From Schoenoplectus triqueter (Eukaryota; Streptophyta; Magnoliopsida; Poales; Cyperaceae): a DNA stretch of 64,000 nucleotides. Within the stretch, counting starts at the first letter, position 1, and each line of letters opens with the position of its first letter. Below are positions 31,936 through 42,949 of this stretch, in pieces. The position numbers and the translations under genes were made by a program. The notes beneath the pieces were generated by a model. That model saw nothing but the letters and a program-made list of their open reading frames with translations, had not been told where the DNA came from and did not search any database. The DNA lies in the NCBI GenBank assembly GCA_964058805.1, contig CAXKVV010000277.1:62001-126000 (forward strand), written 5' to 3'.

Positions 31936-33550
31936 ATAAGTTATGTATACCGAAGAGCTACCTTTTACGGATAACGTTTGGTAGAAATCACACACATACA
32001 TATCTTATGTAGGAAAGATGAATACCTCATATTTTAGAATTTAATACTGAACGAAAACATTAATGACATGAACATAATTCCATTTAATATTTCATTCGGG
32101 GTCTATCAAATACGATGTTCCTAGAACATCTATCTATGTGATTAAAATGACAACTCTTTGTCTATGATGTATAAAACTTGACCATAATTTAATCCACATA
32201 CTAACCTGATAACGGTTAATTAGTGTTCCTGCTAATTACCTTGGTTAGTGACTTTTAAGAGTATATTCTATATTATGAAGTTTCACAATTCTAGTCATGA
32301 ACTCGGAATGATTCATAAATTCAATAATACTCAAGGAAATAAAATATCATTTAAATATCCAATTCTTGAACAAAGCTTTATATAACCAATTTATCATATT
32401 ATTGACTTCAAGATTATTACAAACTAACAATCTCCCACTTAAACTTGGAGTCAATCATATTGAGTCATGCCTTATATAAATCTATAAATCTCTCAGATTT
32501 AAAATATAATCTCACAGCCAATCTCCTATGTGTCTCAAACCCATAAAAGATGTGTGCAACTAATGCTTGGCTTGAGGTAGAGGTTTTGTAAGTGGATCAG
32601 CTGTGTTACCAACTATGTCAATTTTATAAATTTTTACATCGCCTCTATTTATAATTTCTCATATGAGGTGATAACGTCTGTGTAACCACTTACCACGAGC
32701 TCCGAGTCACCACCGTAGATGAAAAACATATCCTTAGTTCTTCTTAAGTACTTAAGGATATTCTTTGCAGTATTCCAGTGCTCCAAGCCTGGATTAGCCT
32801 GATATCTACTCGTCACACTCAAAGCGTACGAGACATCAAGGCGAGTGCACAACATGACGTGCATGATAGAGCCAATAGCCGAAGCATATGACACTCTACT
32901 AATTATGCTTTGCTCAATTGTCAAAGGACACTGAGTCTTGCTAAGTTGTGCACCATGATTCATTAGTAGAAATTCTTTCTTGGAATTCTACATGCTGAAC
33001 CGATTCAACACTTTATCAATGTATGTGCTTTGACTTAATCTAATAAGTCTCTTAGATCTATCTCTATAGATCTCTATGCCTAGTATATAGACCGTCTCGC
33101 CCAAATTTTTCATTGAGAACACTTTCTTTAATGAAGATTTGGCTAATTGCAATAAGAAAATATTATTTCTCATTTAGAGTATATCGTCCACATAGAGGAT
33201 TAAAAAGAGATGACACTCCCACTAGTTTTCCTGTATACACAAGGTTCTTCTTCGCATCTGACGAAGTCAAACTGTTTGGTAACGACAATTCACCTTCACC
33301 CCTACCTCGGCCTCTAGCACCTCTACCACCTCTACCCATTTATCTTGCCTTGACTATATTAATATGAATTATAAAATTAAATCTAAATTATCATGCAACC
33401 TACATAATCAATATTTTCACTAAATTGGTACCAAATTAACAAATAATCTATTATACACCAAAAAATAAGAACATTCATCAACAATAATCATAAATTATCT
33501 AATTAATAATACTCATAATAAATAATTATCATGTAATATAAAAAATCACT

Positions 33551-33586
33551 AAACCCTAACCCTAATCCTAATCCTAACCCTAACCA
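33551..33586 (+). repeat. Short telomere-like CCCTAA tract
   Basis: AAACCCTAACCCTAATCCTA and then ATCCTAACCCTAACC: about six degenerate CCTAA(N) units. The units are mostly 6 bp, not the 7-bp plant telomere repeat. Too short for an interstitial telomere array; the first nine bases match the telo-box motif. Confidence 0.5.
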
Positions 33587-33919
33587 ATTACTACACCACA
33601 TAACTACTTAATTCAACAACAACAATCAATAATACTCACAAAAGACACACTTTTGTTCATATTTATCTTATTTGGCCGAATTAAAAAAAACTAACCTTGA
33701 GATGGAGAAAAAAGAGAGGAAGATGCCCAATAATGGAGCAAGAGGGAGTGCAAGGAAGAGCAAAGGAGAGAGAAAAACTTCTCTAGTAAGGAGAAGTACA
33801 AGGGAGATGAAAGGAGAAAGGAAATGAGATTAGAGAGGGGGTTTTCTCAGTTAAGAACAAAAAAAATGAAGGGGCACAAGTGAAAAGAAGAGAAGGGGTG
33901 ATGCTGTCAGAAATAGGGT

Positions 33920-34012
33920 TTATTAGGGGCGCAACTATTGCTTGCGCCTCCAAGTGCTGCATGTTCTCTAGAACTACCCTAGAAGTGGACACCTATAGGG
34001 GCGCAAGTAATA
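33920..34012. repeat. Right GCGCCCCTA-containing terminal repeat
   Basis: TTATTAGGGGCGCAACTATT (from 33920) and CTATAGGGGCGCAAGTAATA (from 33993) are inverted counterparts of the left repeats at 20246-20405. Together they bracket the PMD relic and its nested insertions. Confidence 0.5.
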
Positions 34013-34041
34013 GTTGCACCTCAAAAAAAATCTTCAAAAAA

Positions 34042-34125
34042 TGGCCTAGCGAGGGGGGGGGGGGTTCGAACCCACGCCCTTTGACATACTCAGCGCCTCT
34101 AACTAAACCCCCCATCGCTAGACCA
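34042..34125 (-). repeat. tRNA-like (SINE-type) motif pair or small inverted repeat
   Basis: On the minus strand TGGTCTAGCGATGG (34125-34112) resembles a pol III A box, and GGTTCGAACCC (34073-34062) matches the B-box consensus 52 bases downstream. The outer TGGCCTAGCGA at 34042 and TCGCTAGACCA at 34115 also form an inverted repeat with one mismatch. It could therefore be a SINE head or a palindromic transposon end. A 12-G run lies between. Confidence 0.4.
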
Positions 34126-34139
34126 TTGTTATTTATCGT

Positions 34140-35850
34140 AAGTTACGAGACAAATAACCTACTTATACATCTTCTATCAGCCATTTATTTTTCAATTAGT
34201 ATTATTTGAAAATATTATTATTATTATTTCATAGATATATATCATTATTTATAATGTTTTTTTCAAACAAAAAAATAAGAATTCTTTTATTTTTGAAGTA
34301 ATATTATTCTAAAATATTATTAATATTATACTATTGTATTTATTGTTATTATTAATTTATTTTATATTAATACTACTCCTTTCATAATTAATAATAATAA
34401 TAATATTATTTCATAGATATCATTATTTATAATGCTTTTTTAAAATAAAAAATTAATAATCTATCTATTTTATTATAATTATTTTATTATTATAATTATT
34501 TTTTTTAATTTCATTAATATTGGTGTTATTTTAACTTTTCTTCAGAAATAACCTCAGCTTCACCTCCAAACTGACACAACACATGCAAAAGCATAATTTC
34601 AGACTGATAGATAACCTCAAGATTATGATTATGCACTTGTGAAGTGTGGCCATGAAAATATGCATATGCACAACACATGGACTTATTTTCGGCGGTACCG
34701 AGGGCGCCGACTTCTATATTCATGTTTTACGTTCCCTAACTCGTTTTCGGCGGTATCGAAGGTGTCGGGTCCCATTTTTATGTTTTGCACTCCCGGACTC
34801 ATTTTCGGCGATAACGAGGGCGTCGGCTCCTGATACCGGCATTTTGTGAAATTTTTAGAAGGTATTTGACCCATCTTTGACACTTTATGAAAAAATTTCC
34901 AGTGCCACTGCACGCGTGCTCCTTGATGCCGGTGCGAAATCAGAACCGTCCAACGAAGCCGATCGTCGATCTACACGACTTGCGAGGCATGCTGTGCAGG
35001 TGACGACAAGCAGGGAAAAGGCAAAACATAGTCAAAAGTTCGGTCTCTTTTACAGGAATTTAAATTTTTTTGATGAATTTAAATCGCTTCGTATTCTATC
35101 ATTTTGGATTTTTCGGCTATTGGACTTTGCGTTAGCCTTTCCGTATTTCTTAGCTGCACGCGGTCCATACCCTCGGAAGGAAACTAACTTCTTTTTATTA
35201 TTATTATAAGCCCGCAGACACACAGCCAACTCCACACACCGCCTTACCTAAAAACTTCCTTAAATATAGAATCTCTCTCACAAACGTATTTTTGAGCCTA
35301 TAAATTAATTACATTTTAATTTTTATATAATTTTAATATCATGCGATAATCAAAATTATAAGATACTTTTAATGGCTCAAAATTTAATTAAGTTTGATGG
35401 AGCATCATATGATACTCGAATAATATAAAATTTAAAACATAATAAATTTATAATCTCAAAAAAATATTTGTGAAAGGATTTTATATATATTTATTTTTTT
35501 AATATTTAAAGCAAGCCTCTGCGATGCTTTTTCCAGATAGACAAACAAGTCATCGGAAATTCACGTTTGACAACGCGCGTTTGCGCGCTACAAATCAAAG
35601 GTAACATTGGATTATATAGAGATGGATATAAAAACATGAGGCCTCTATTATGCACCAATTAGCGTATATGCATTACAGTAACGCGCGTTAGGAGATCTGT
35701 TTCCAGCCATCGGAGTGCTTGGTAGACTTAAAGTTTTGCTTACGTGGTAACTAAGTATTATTTCGTAGTAAAAAGATCCGCACATAAGGGCGGAATCAGA
35801 AATGATCAATAGAAGATGCTCAGTTCAAATAAATATAATGTTCAGATAAA
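34140..35850. other. Non-coding region between nested element and Copia remnant
   Basis: 34200-34540 is nearly pure A/T. 34540-34680 has an open minus frame (HGHTSQVHNHNLEVIYQ) of unknown origin. A 58-bp tandem repeat follows (34680-34830), then a moderately GC-rich stretch to 35200. I recognise no gene. Confidence 0.5.
34680..34836. repeat. 58-bp tandem repeat, about 2.6 units
   Basis: TTTTCGGCGGTACCGAGG-type cores begin at 34686, 34744 and 34802, exactly 58 bp apart, each followed by GCGTCGGCTCC-type sequence. The period is not a multiple of three, so the open frames over it are not coding. Confidence 0.75.
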
Positions 35851-36360
35851 ATGACTAGTGTCTATGATATATGGTGTACACTAATTAATGTATATGAAAA
35901 GAATAATCAAGTTAAGATTGAAGTGAATGATTCCCGCTCGGAATCAAGGGATGAGCAAGAAATGAGACATGCTCTCATGGTGAATGTCGAGGAGGGTCAC
36001 TCTCCAATAAATGTGAATATGATCATAGCTAGCACGTCAACCTCTTCATACAGTATCAATGATATTTGTTAGTATCATCACTTAAAGATAATGTATAAAT
36101 TATTGATAGTGATTGTTAGCATCACATGACATGTGATAGGTTAAAATTTAAAATTCTAGATTCATATGATGGCGGGTCAGTCACTTTTAGTACTGACTAA
36201 ACAAATAGTAAAATTATAGATTTAGATATTATTGGTAGTCAAAATATTATCATTTTAAATTATATCTTGTTGATTGTCTCAACTACAATATGCTAAGTGT
36301 TAGTAGATTGTGTGATGCGAGCTATTATATCAAGTTTGATGTCAGTTCTTATGATTTAAT

Positions 36361-36414
<54 letters not shown>

Positions 36415-36736
36415 ATGACTTAGTATACATAGGCGAATGAAAGAAAAATATCTATTATTTAAAATTTAATAGTTTTGAACATAGTGCGCTATGTCTCAAC
36501 GCTACAACATCCGATTTATGATTATGATATCGAGAGCTAGCTCATGTATTAACTGATTCCATCAAGATATTGATTAAATCAGAGTTAGTTTGTGGATTAC
36601 TAACTTATAAATTATAAATTAATAGTTTGTGTGATGCATGTGTCTAAGATCAACAATCAAAAGATAGTTTTAAGTTCAAATATATGATATCAATTGACAA
36701 GCCACTTCAACTGATTCATATAGACTTATTTGGGCT
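35851..36736 (+). mobile_element. Old Copia remnant, left part (gag end to integrase start)
   Basis: Degenerate + strand frames: VYDIWCTLINVYE (gag-like), then DSDC..HMTCDRLKFKILDS and YDGGSVTF (the protease/pre-integrase pattern DSG...HMTGD in intact relatives), and CDACVKINNQKIVL plus a FN-x-FI-x-TYLGL region at 36620-36735 (pre-integrase CDAC...KxSF, then LxHxDLFG). Many stops and frameshifts. It is interrupted at 36736 by the element below and resumes at 41529. Confidence 0.6.
36370..36410. repeat. (AT)n microsatellite
   Basis: About 19 AT units followed by GTATGATG, inside the old Copia remnant. Confidence 0.9.
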
Positions 36737-37914
36737 TGATAGAAATTTGTAAGCTCTAGGATGATGGTATTGAAAGGTCAAGATAGTGCAAGAATGTAAA
36801 GAACCTAAGGTAGAAATATATAAACCAATTTGGGGCTTAATGTTCAAGTGTAATGGCAGCGGAATACGACTTAAATCAATTCAATTCTCATAAGAATATA
36901 GCAATCAAAAAAATGTGAGAAAAAAAATAAAGATAAAGCAAGAACACAAGATGTAACAGAGTTCGGCTTTAACAATGTCTACGGCTCCGAGACCCTCAAC
37001 CTCTAACAATTGAGGTTGAGTCGATATATTTAAAAATTGTTTTTACACTTGTAGAACTTGGTCCCTTACAAAAATAGACTGTCAAGCCTATCGATAAGAA
37101 GAGTGACAACACACTCAAAAATGTGAGTGACAACACACTCAAAAGAAAGGTGAGTGACAACACACTCAAGAAAAGATGAGCACTACAGCTCAAAAGAATG
37201 TTTTCAAGAAGATCACGAATGATCAAGTTGGAAGAATAGAGAGAGGCTAGATTGAGATTGAATAAAGATTTGGCTAATTGAGTGTATCAATCTTTTGAAT
37301 TATCTCTCTCACTTTGTATATGGCTAGTAAGCTCTTTGTAGTAATAATTTGGCTAGATAGATCAAATTCCAACTATTAAGTTCAAAATTTAGTGAGAGAG
37401 GTAATCATTTTAAAATAGATCTTCTGAAGAAACTATTTTTCAGCCTGAACCGTTATAACAGTTTACGAATCTTTATAACGGTTTAGAAAGAATAGCCGTT
37501 GGATCAACTGAGCTGAAATCTTATAACGATTTATCAAGTCGTTATACGTTTCATGAATCATTGTAACGATTACTGAATCGTTACATAACGATACACTCTG
37601 GTTTCTTTTAGAATTTTTCTGCCTTAGAATATTTTTGAGTATTGAGATGAATCGTTATAATGATTCACTGGGCAGAAGTACTTTTCTTGTTGTTTAAGCT
37701 CAATTTATCTTGACCAATTCAACCCAGTTTGAGTCTAACTAAACCTAAACCTAATGCAGTCTTGATTTAAGCTCTTGTATCACAGCACTAGTCTTGGTTC
37801 TTATGCACTAGTCCATTTGCATGTTAATCCCTACACAAAACTCAAACAAGAAAAATTATAAAATTCAAGATTATTTTGCAAATCGACAAATCAAAGAAGA
37901 TGTTAAGTGTAACA
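36737..37914 (-). repeat. 3' LTR of the gag-only element
   Basis: Starts TGATAGAAATTTGTAAGC and ends AAGTGTAACA on the + strand. It contains a tandem run of GAGTGACAACACACTCAA units (37100-37180) and a cluster of TAACGRTT/AACCGTTATAA-type motifs (37440-37665). Confidence 0.9.
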
Positions 37915-38881
37915 ATCTTCTCATTTTTGTCGATTTGCAAAACATGCATGGGTGCATAGATATAACTATGACGTGGATTTCACCCAAAAACTTCTCCCCC
38001 TTTTTGGAAATCAGGCAAAAGGGCGTGAGTAAAGAATTTATTTTAATTTATCTCCCCCTTAATATATGCACCGTGTATAAGATAAATAATTTAAAATACT
38101 TTCAAAATAATAAAAAATATAATACATTAGCTAACTCTCCCTACATATGTTGCATATATGATTTAAAGGGACAATTAAGCATTGTGGGTCTCTAGTTTTT
38201 AATTTTAGGAACCCAAATAATATTTGTAATGTTATTTTCTTTTCTAAGTTTGTAATCAAGTGAGATATGACCAATATGATAACAATAATTGCAAAATATA
38301 CATGTTTGAGACTTTTTACTACCTTTAACAAATGTATTTTGGTAGCTTTCTTTTAATCCTTGAGCTTGAGTCTTGGGTTTTTCTTTAGAAATTTTTTTAT
38401 GTTTTTGAGAAACAACTTGTTTATACTCATAAATTTGAGCTTTGGTTTAAAAATTACTTTGATTTTTAAACTCATAAAACCAACCATCGGGTCCTTTAAA
38501 ATACAATTTATTTGACCAACTAGGATTAAAAAATGTAGCATTGTTGCTTTGAAAAATTATTTTTTCTTTGTTAATCTTTTTATCAAATTTCTTATATTGA
38601 AATGCATAATTGTGTTTCTTATTAAAAGATTTAGCATTTGTAGATTTCATAATTTTTGTATTTGATCATTGACTTTGTTTCTCTTTTGATTTAGGACAAT
38701 TTGAAGTCTTAGAAGATTTCTTATATCCAAGACCCGACTTGTTGCTAAGCCTTTGACCTATAATCTTGCCTAAATCCATTGAAGTAAAGCTTATTGAAAT
38801 ATATGAGGATTTTAATGCCCTATTTTCAGTTTCTAAAGTTTGCACTTTCATTTTTAATGTTGCAACTTCACCTAAGTGCAT
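37915..38881 (-). pseudogene. Distal gag-like region of the gag-only element, degenerate
   Basis: Broken minus-strand frames: a heptad-like TLKMKVQTLETENRALKSS (38.85 kb), Lys/Asn-rich stretches, then CIFCNYCYHIGH (a decayed second zinc knuckle) and NIIWVPKI (38.2 kb). The order zinc knuckle then WVPK is seen in Sirevirus-like Copia gag-pol. Several stops. Confidence 0.5.
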
Positions 38882-39155
38882 TTGACAATTTTTTTCCAGA
38901 TTTTACAACTTAAACTCATAAAATTGAACCTTTAACTCAAACTCTGAAATTTTATTTTTAAGTCTCTCAATTATCTCTTTTTGAGAAGATGAATCATGAA
39001 TAAAACTCTCTAAACTAGAAATAAAAGATTCAATTACATCCTCATCATCAAAATTATTTGTATTTTCCATAAAAAAATCATCATTCTCAACATAATCATC
39101 ATCACTATCATTCTAAGTGGATGTAGTGCAAGGTACTACGTACTTGATTGTGCAA

Positions 39156-40217
39156 TTAAAATTCTTGAGAATTGTGTACCTTAGGTGCATATGATTTCAT
39201 CTTCATATTTTTAGATATTGCAATGTCGTGTAGGATCTCCAATGTGCACAAGTCGGTGATGTTGTTTCTTGCTACAATCTCATCAACATCCATCACGGAT
39301 GAGCTCTTCTCCACTTGCGCAATTAGGGCAAGATTAAGTGGATATCTTTCATCTTTCTTTCTCTTAACATGATTGCTTGTAACTAGCATAGCATCAATTC
39401 TCTCAAAGTTTTGCTTCTTCTTATTTGGAAAGACCAAGGAACAATCGTGTGTTGTGTGACATTCCTTATGACATAAAAAACATATACATGTCATTCATTT
39501 CTCATCTCGCTCCTCATTGTGATCCTTTTCAAGATTTAGCATTCTTTCAAACATCTTCGTAATGACTTTATTATTCATAGAAGATGAGCTAGATAATGTC
39601 TTGCTCAAATAGTGATGCGATGGAGATCTTTGAGCTTGAAGTGTGGTTTCTTTGAGTTTTGATGTGAGCTCTCCGTTTTGTCGTAGCTTCTCCTCAAAGT
39701 ATAGAAGATGAGTGAATACTTCTTCATGAGTAAATTCACCAAAAGAGCCTTGCATTGCTTCTAAAGTGCTTATCATGCTCTCCCATCTTGGTCTTCTCAT
39801 CATTGCCCTAAAAATCTTACCTATAATTTTAGAGTTAGACAAGGATTCTCCAACTTCATCAAATTCATTAAGAATATGCATTAATCTTGAATATATATTC
39901 TCAATTGATTCTTCTTCATGTATACAAAAATTTTCAAATTCGGACTCTAGACCCATTAGTTTTATTTTTTTCATTTGAGTGTTGCCCTCAAATCTATTCA
40001 ATAGGGTCTCCCACATTTCACTAGCAATTTCGATAGTACCAAATAATATAGCAATCTTTTCACTAACCGAATTTAAGATAACATTGACGACATATTCATT
40101 TTGAAATTTCAGTTCTTTGGCCTTTTGTGTCATTGTGAGGTTGCTAGGATTATAATGCGGTACATAACCATGTTGGACAACATTCCAAATGCCTAGAATG
40201 TTGAGATAATTCACCAT
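39156..40217 (-). pseudogene. Gag of the gag-only LTR element, one in-frame stop
   Basis: Upstream 240 codons: GIWNVVQHGY, SEKIAILFGTIEIASEMWET, LLNRFEGNTQMKKIKLMGLE and SLSNSKIIGKIFRAMMRRPR are typical of Copia gag (UBN2 type). A TGA at 39495-39497 stops the frame; the next codon is ATG and the same frame continues for 112 codons with a CCHC knuckle (CFLCHKECHTTHDC, spacing C-x2-C-x4-H-x4-C). One nucleotide change would account for the break. Confidence 0.75.
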
Positions 40218-40356
40218 ACATTTCTTTAAAAAACTGATTTTTTTACAATTAAGACCTAGAGTTGGGGGTTATTTTACATGCATTAAAGAAGTCATCTTTG
40301 ATCAATAATACCACAAATAAACCAATTAAAACTGAGCTCCTGCTCTGATACCACTT

Positions 40357-41528
40357 TGATAGAAATTTGTAAGCCTTAGGATGATGGTATTGAAAGGTCA
40401 AGATAGTGCAATAATGTAAAGAACCTAAGGTAGAAATGTATAAACCAATTTGGGGCTTAATGTTTAAGTGTAATGGCAGCGGAATACGATTTAAATCAAT
40501 TCAATTCTCACAAGAATATAGCAATCTAAGAAATATGAGAAAAGAAAGTAAAGATAAAGCAAGAACACAAGATGTAACGGAGTTTGGCTTTAACAATGTC
40601 TACGTCTCCGGGACACTCAACCTCTAACAATTGATGTTGAGACGATATATTTAAAAATAGTTTTTACACTTGTAGAACTTGGTCCCTTACAAAAATGGAT
40701 TGTCAAGCCTATCGATAAGAAGAGTGACAACACACTCAAAAAGGTGAGTGACAATACACTCAAGAAAATGTGAGCACTACAGGTCGAAAAAATATTTTTA
40801 AGAAGATCACGAAGGATCAAGTTGGGAGAATAGAGAGAGGCTAGATTGAGCTTGAGCAAAGATTTGGCTAATTGAGTGTATCAATCTTTTGAATTATCTC
40901 TCTCACTTTATATATGGCTAGTAAGCTCTTTGTAGTAATAATTTGGCTAGATAGATCAAATTCTAACTATTAAGTTCAAAATTCAGTGAGAGAGGTAATC
41001 CTTTTAAAATAGATCTTTTGAAGAAACTATTTTTCAGTCTGAAACGTTATAACGGTTTACGAATCTTTATAGCGGTTTAGAAAGAATAGCCGTTGGATCA
41101 ATTGAGCTGAAATATTATAACGATTTATCAAGTCGTTATACATTTGATGAATCGTTGTAACAATTAATGAATCGTTACATAACGATACACTCTGGTTTCT
41201 TTTAGAATTATTCTGCCTTAGAATATTTTTGAGTATTGAGATGAACCGTTATAACGATTACTGAATCGTTATAATGATTAACTGGGCAGAAGTACTTTTC
41301 TTGTTGTTTAAGCTCAATTTATCTTGACCAATTCAACTCAGTTGGAGTCTAACTAAACATAAGCCTAATGCAGTCTTGATTTATGCTCTTGTATACAAGC
41401 ACTAGTCTTGGTTCTTGTGCACTAGTCCATTTGCATGTTAATCCCTGCATAAAACTCTAACAAGAAAAATTGTAAAATTCAAGATTGTTTTGCAAATCGA
41501 CAAATCAAAGAAGATGTTAAGTGTAACA
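40357..41528 (-). repeat. 5' LTR of the gag-only element
   Basis: 1172 bp, homologous throughout to 36737-37914. Flanked by GGGCT on the right and the primer-binding site on the left. Confidence 0.9.
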
Positions 41529-41740
41529 GGGCTGATAAACATTTCAAGTCTTATAAGAAAAATATATGTATATATGATTGTAAATTATTATAGTCAATTT
41601 ACTTGAGGTTTTTTAGATGATTGTAGAAGACAAATTTGAAAATTTATCAAATTTTATATCTGCGTTGAAAATGAAAAATGACTAAAGACAAATAAAATCC
41701 GAAGTTATCAAAGGTGAAAATTTACAAATATAAAATTTAA
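41529..41740 (+). mobile_element. Old Copia remnant, right part (integrase)
   Basis: Continues the frame order broken at 36736: SLIRKIYVYMIVNYYSQFT matches the integrase pattern GxKYxxVIVDDYSRFTW, followed by a KFENLSNFIS-like piece. It fades beyond about 41740. Confidence 0.5.
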
Positions 41741-42946
41741 CACCTTTTGCTCTAAAATAGGTTATAGGTAGAAATTTTCAGCACTCCGTACATCTCAATA
41801 AAAGGGAGTAATTAAAGAAAAAAATATGACCCTTCAAGTGTTTTTTTGGACTATGTTGCATGAATATACTTTGCCTAAGCACATTTTGACCAACGTGATA
41901 AGTACATGTTATGTTATAAATCGAATAAGCTTTAGATCAACGCTAAAGAAAATACATTATGAATTGCGAAAGGGTTACAAACCTAAAATGCTTTGTTTTA
42001 ATTGAATATTCAAGTAAGGGCGAATCTAGATTTTGATCCAGGGAGTAAAAAAAATTTTTCAGAAGGGAAAAATAAGCATATTTTCTAAAAAAATTTCTTC
42101 TGAAAATATACATAATTATAAGAGTATTCATTAAAAAAAATTAGGGAAGGACAGCTGCCTCCCATGGACATAGCTCGATCAACCCTTATATCCAAGAATC
42201 ACAAATTTTGACTCTAAGTCTATAAAGGAGATATTTGTAAGATACTCAATGATAAATAGAGACTTACTTGTTATAGTGACTCGGCACAATCGATGCTTTG
42301 TGATTCTGAATTTCGGAAATGTGAGCTCATTATAACCGAACTCTGTTAAAAAATATATTCTTTCTCTCTTCTCTTTCATCTTATTATTTATTTACTGTGA
42401 TTGAATTTAATACGAGATAAAAAAATATTTATATCATACATTGCTAGAATATTTATTTTTTTCAAACTCGTTATTTAACAAAGAAAAATAATAAATACTC
42501 CATACACTATATGTATAAATGCTTCTGAAATGTGCTATAAACAACATTTATAATTAGGGATGCAATTCCATGTTATCCCGATCATGACTCTTGGATAAAA
42601 AAAAAATCAACGCACCTGATGGATTCCGGAGGGAAAAAGTGAGAGAGATGAGAGAAAAAATCAATCTGGTTCATTCATTTTTAATTCAAGGGTCGAGATC
42701 AGAATAATAGAGTCTGTTATCCCAAAAGGGACAACTGAGGAATCAGTTTCTATAATTAGTATTAATATTTTTGAAGCGCGGTAATTTCTGTAGACTTTTA
42801 ACAGTCTTTTTCTAGATTATTAACTCAAAATTTAGCCAACATTTTCAGTACATGACTTGCAGTAATAACTCTCGACTGTTTATTATTTGATGGTCAATTT
42901 TGTTATGATCAAAATTTTAAAAACATATATATAGAGAGAGAGAGTG
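41741..42946. other. Non-coding AT-rich DNA
   Basis: No gene or clear repeat recognised. The short frames at 41943-42131 and 42179-42379 (minus) lack known motifs. Confidence 0.5.
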
Positions 42947-42949
42947 GAT

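Larger units (their letters stand above)
22591..33275 (-). mobile_element. 5'-truncated Ty1/Copia element, 3' LTR split by a Gypsy insertion
   Basis: Minus-strand Copia. From about 33275 leftward: EEEPCVYRK and YVDDIL (with an in-frame stop right after), FSMKNLGETVYILGIEIYRD (33.05-33.12 kb), SYASAIGSIMHVMLCTRLDV and NILKYLRRTKDM (32.7-32.9 kb), then the RNase H end (NTADPLTKPL, about 32.59 kb). Polypurine AAGTGGGAGAT precedes an LTR that starts TGTTAG at 32429 and continues to 31941. It resumes left of the Gypsy element from 23896 to 22591, ending TATAACA. The split LTR totals about 1.8 kb. The 5' LTR, gag and integrase are missing. No intact ORF. Confidence 0.75.
36737..41528 (-). mobile_element. 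Gag-only non-autonomous Copia-type LTR element (TR-GAG-like)
   Basis: 4792 bp between GGGCT duplications (36732-36736 and 41529-41533). LTRs are 1178 and 1172 bp (TGATAG...GTAACA). The primer site TGGTATCAGAGC (initiator Met tRNA) lies at 40353-40342, just inside the 5' LTR. The 2.44-kb interior encodes gag remnants only; no integrase, reverse transcriptase or RNase H. The LTRs differ by several percent and by an extra GTGAGTGACAACACACTC unit in the left copy, so the insertion is older than the Gypsy element. Confidence 0.85.
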
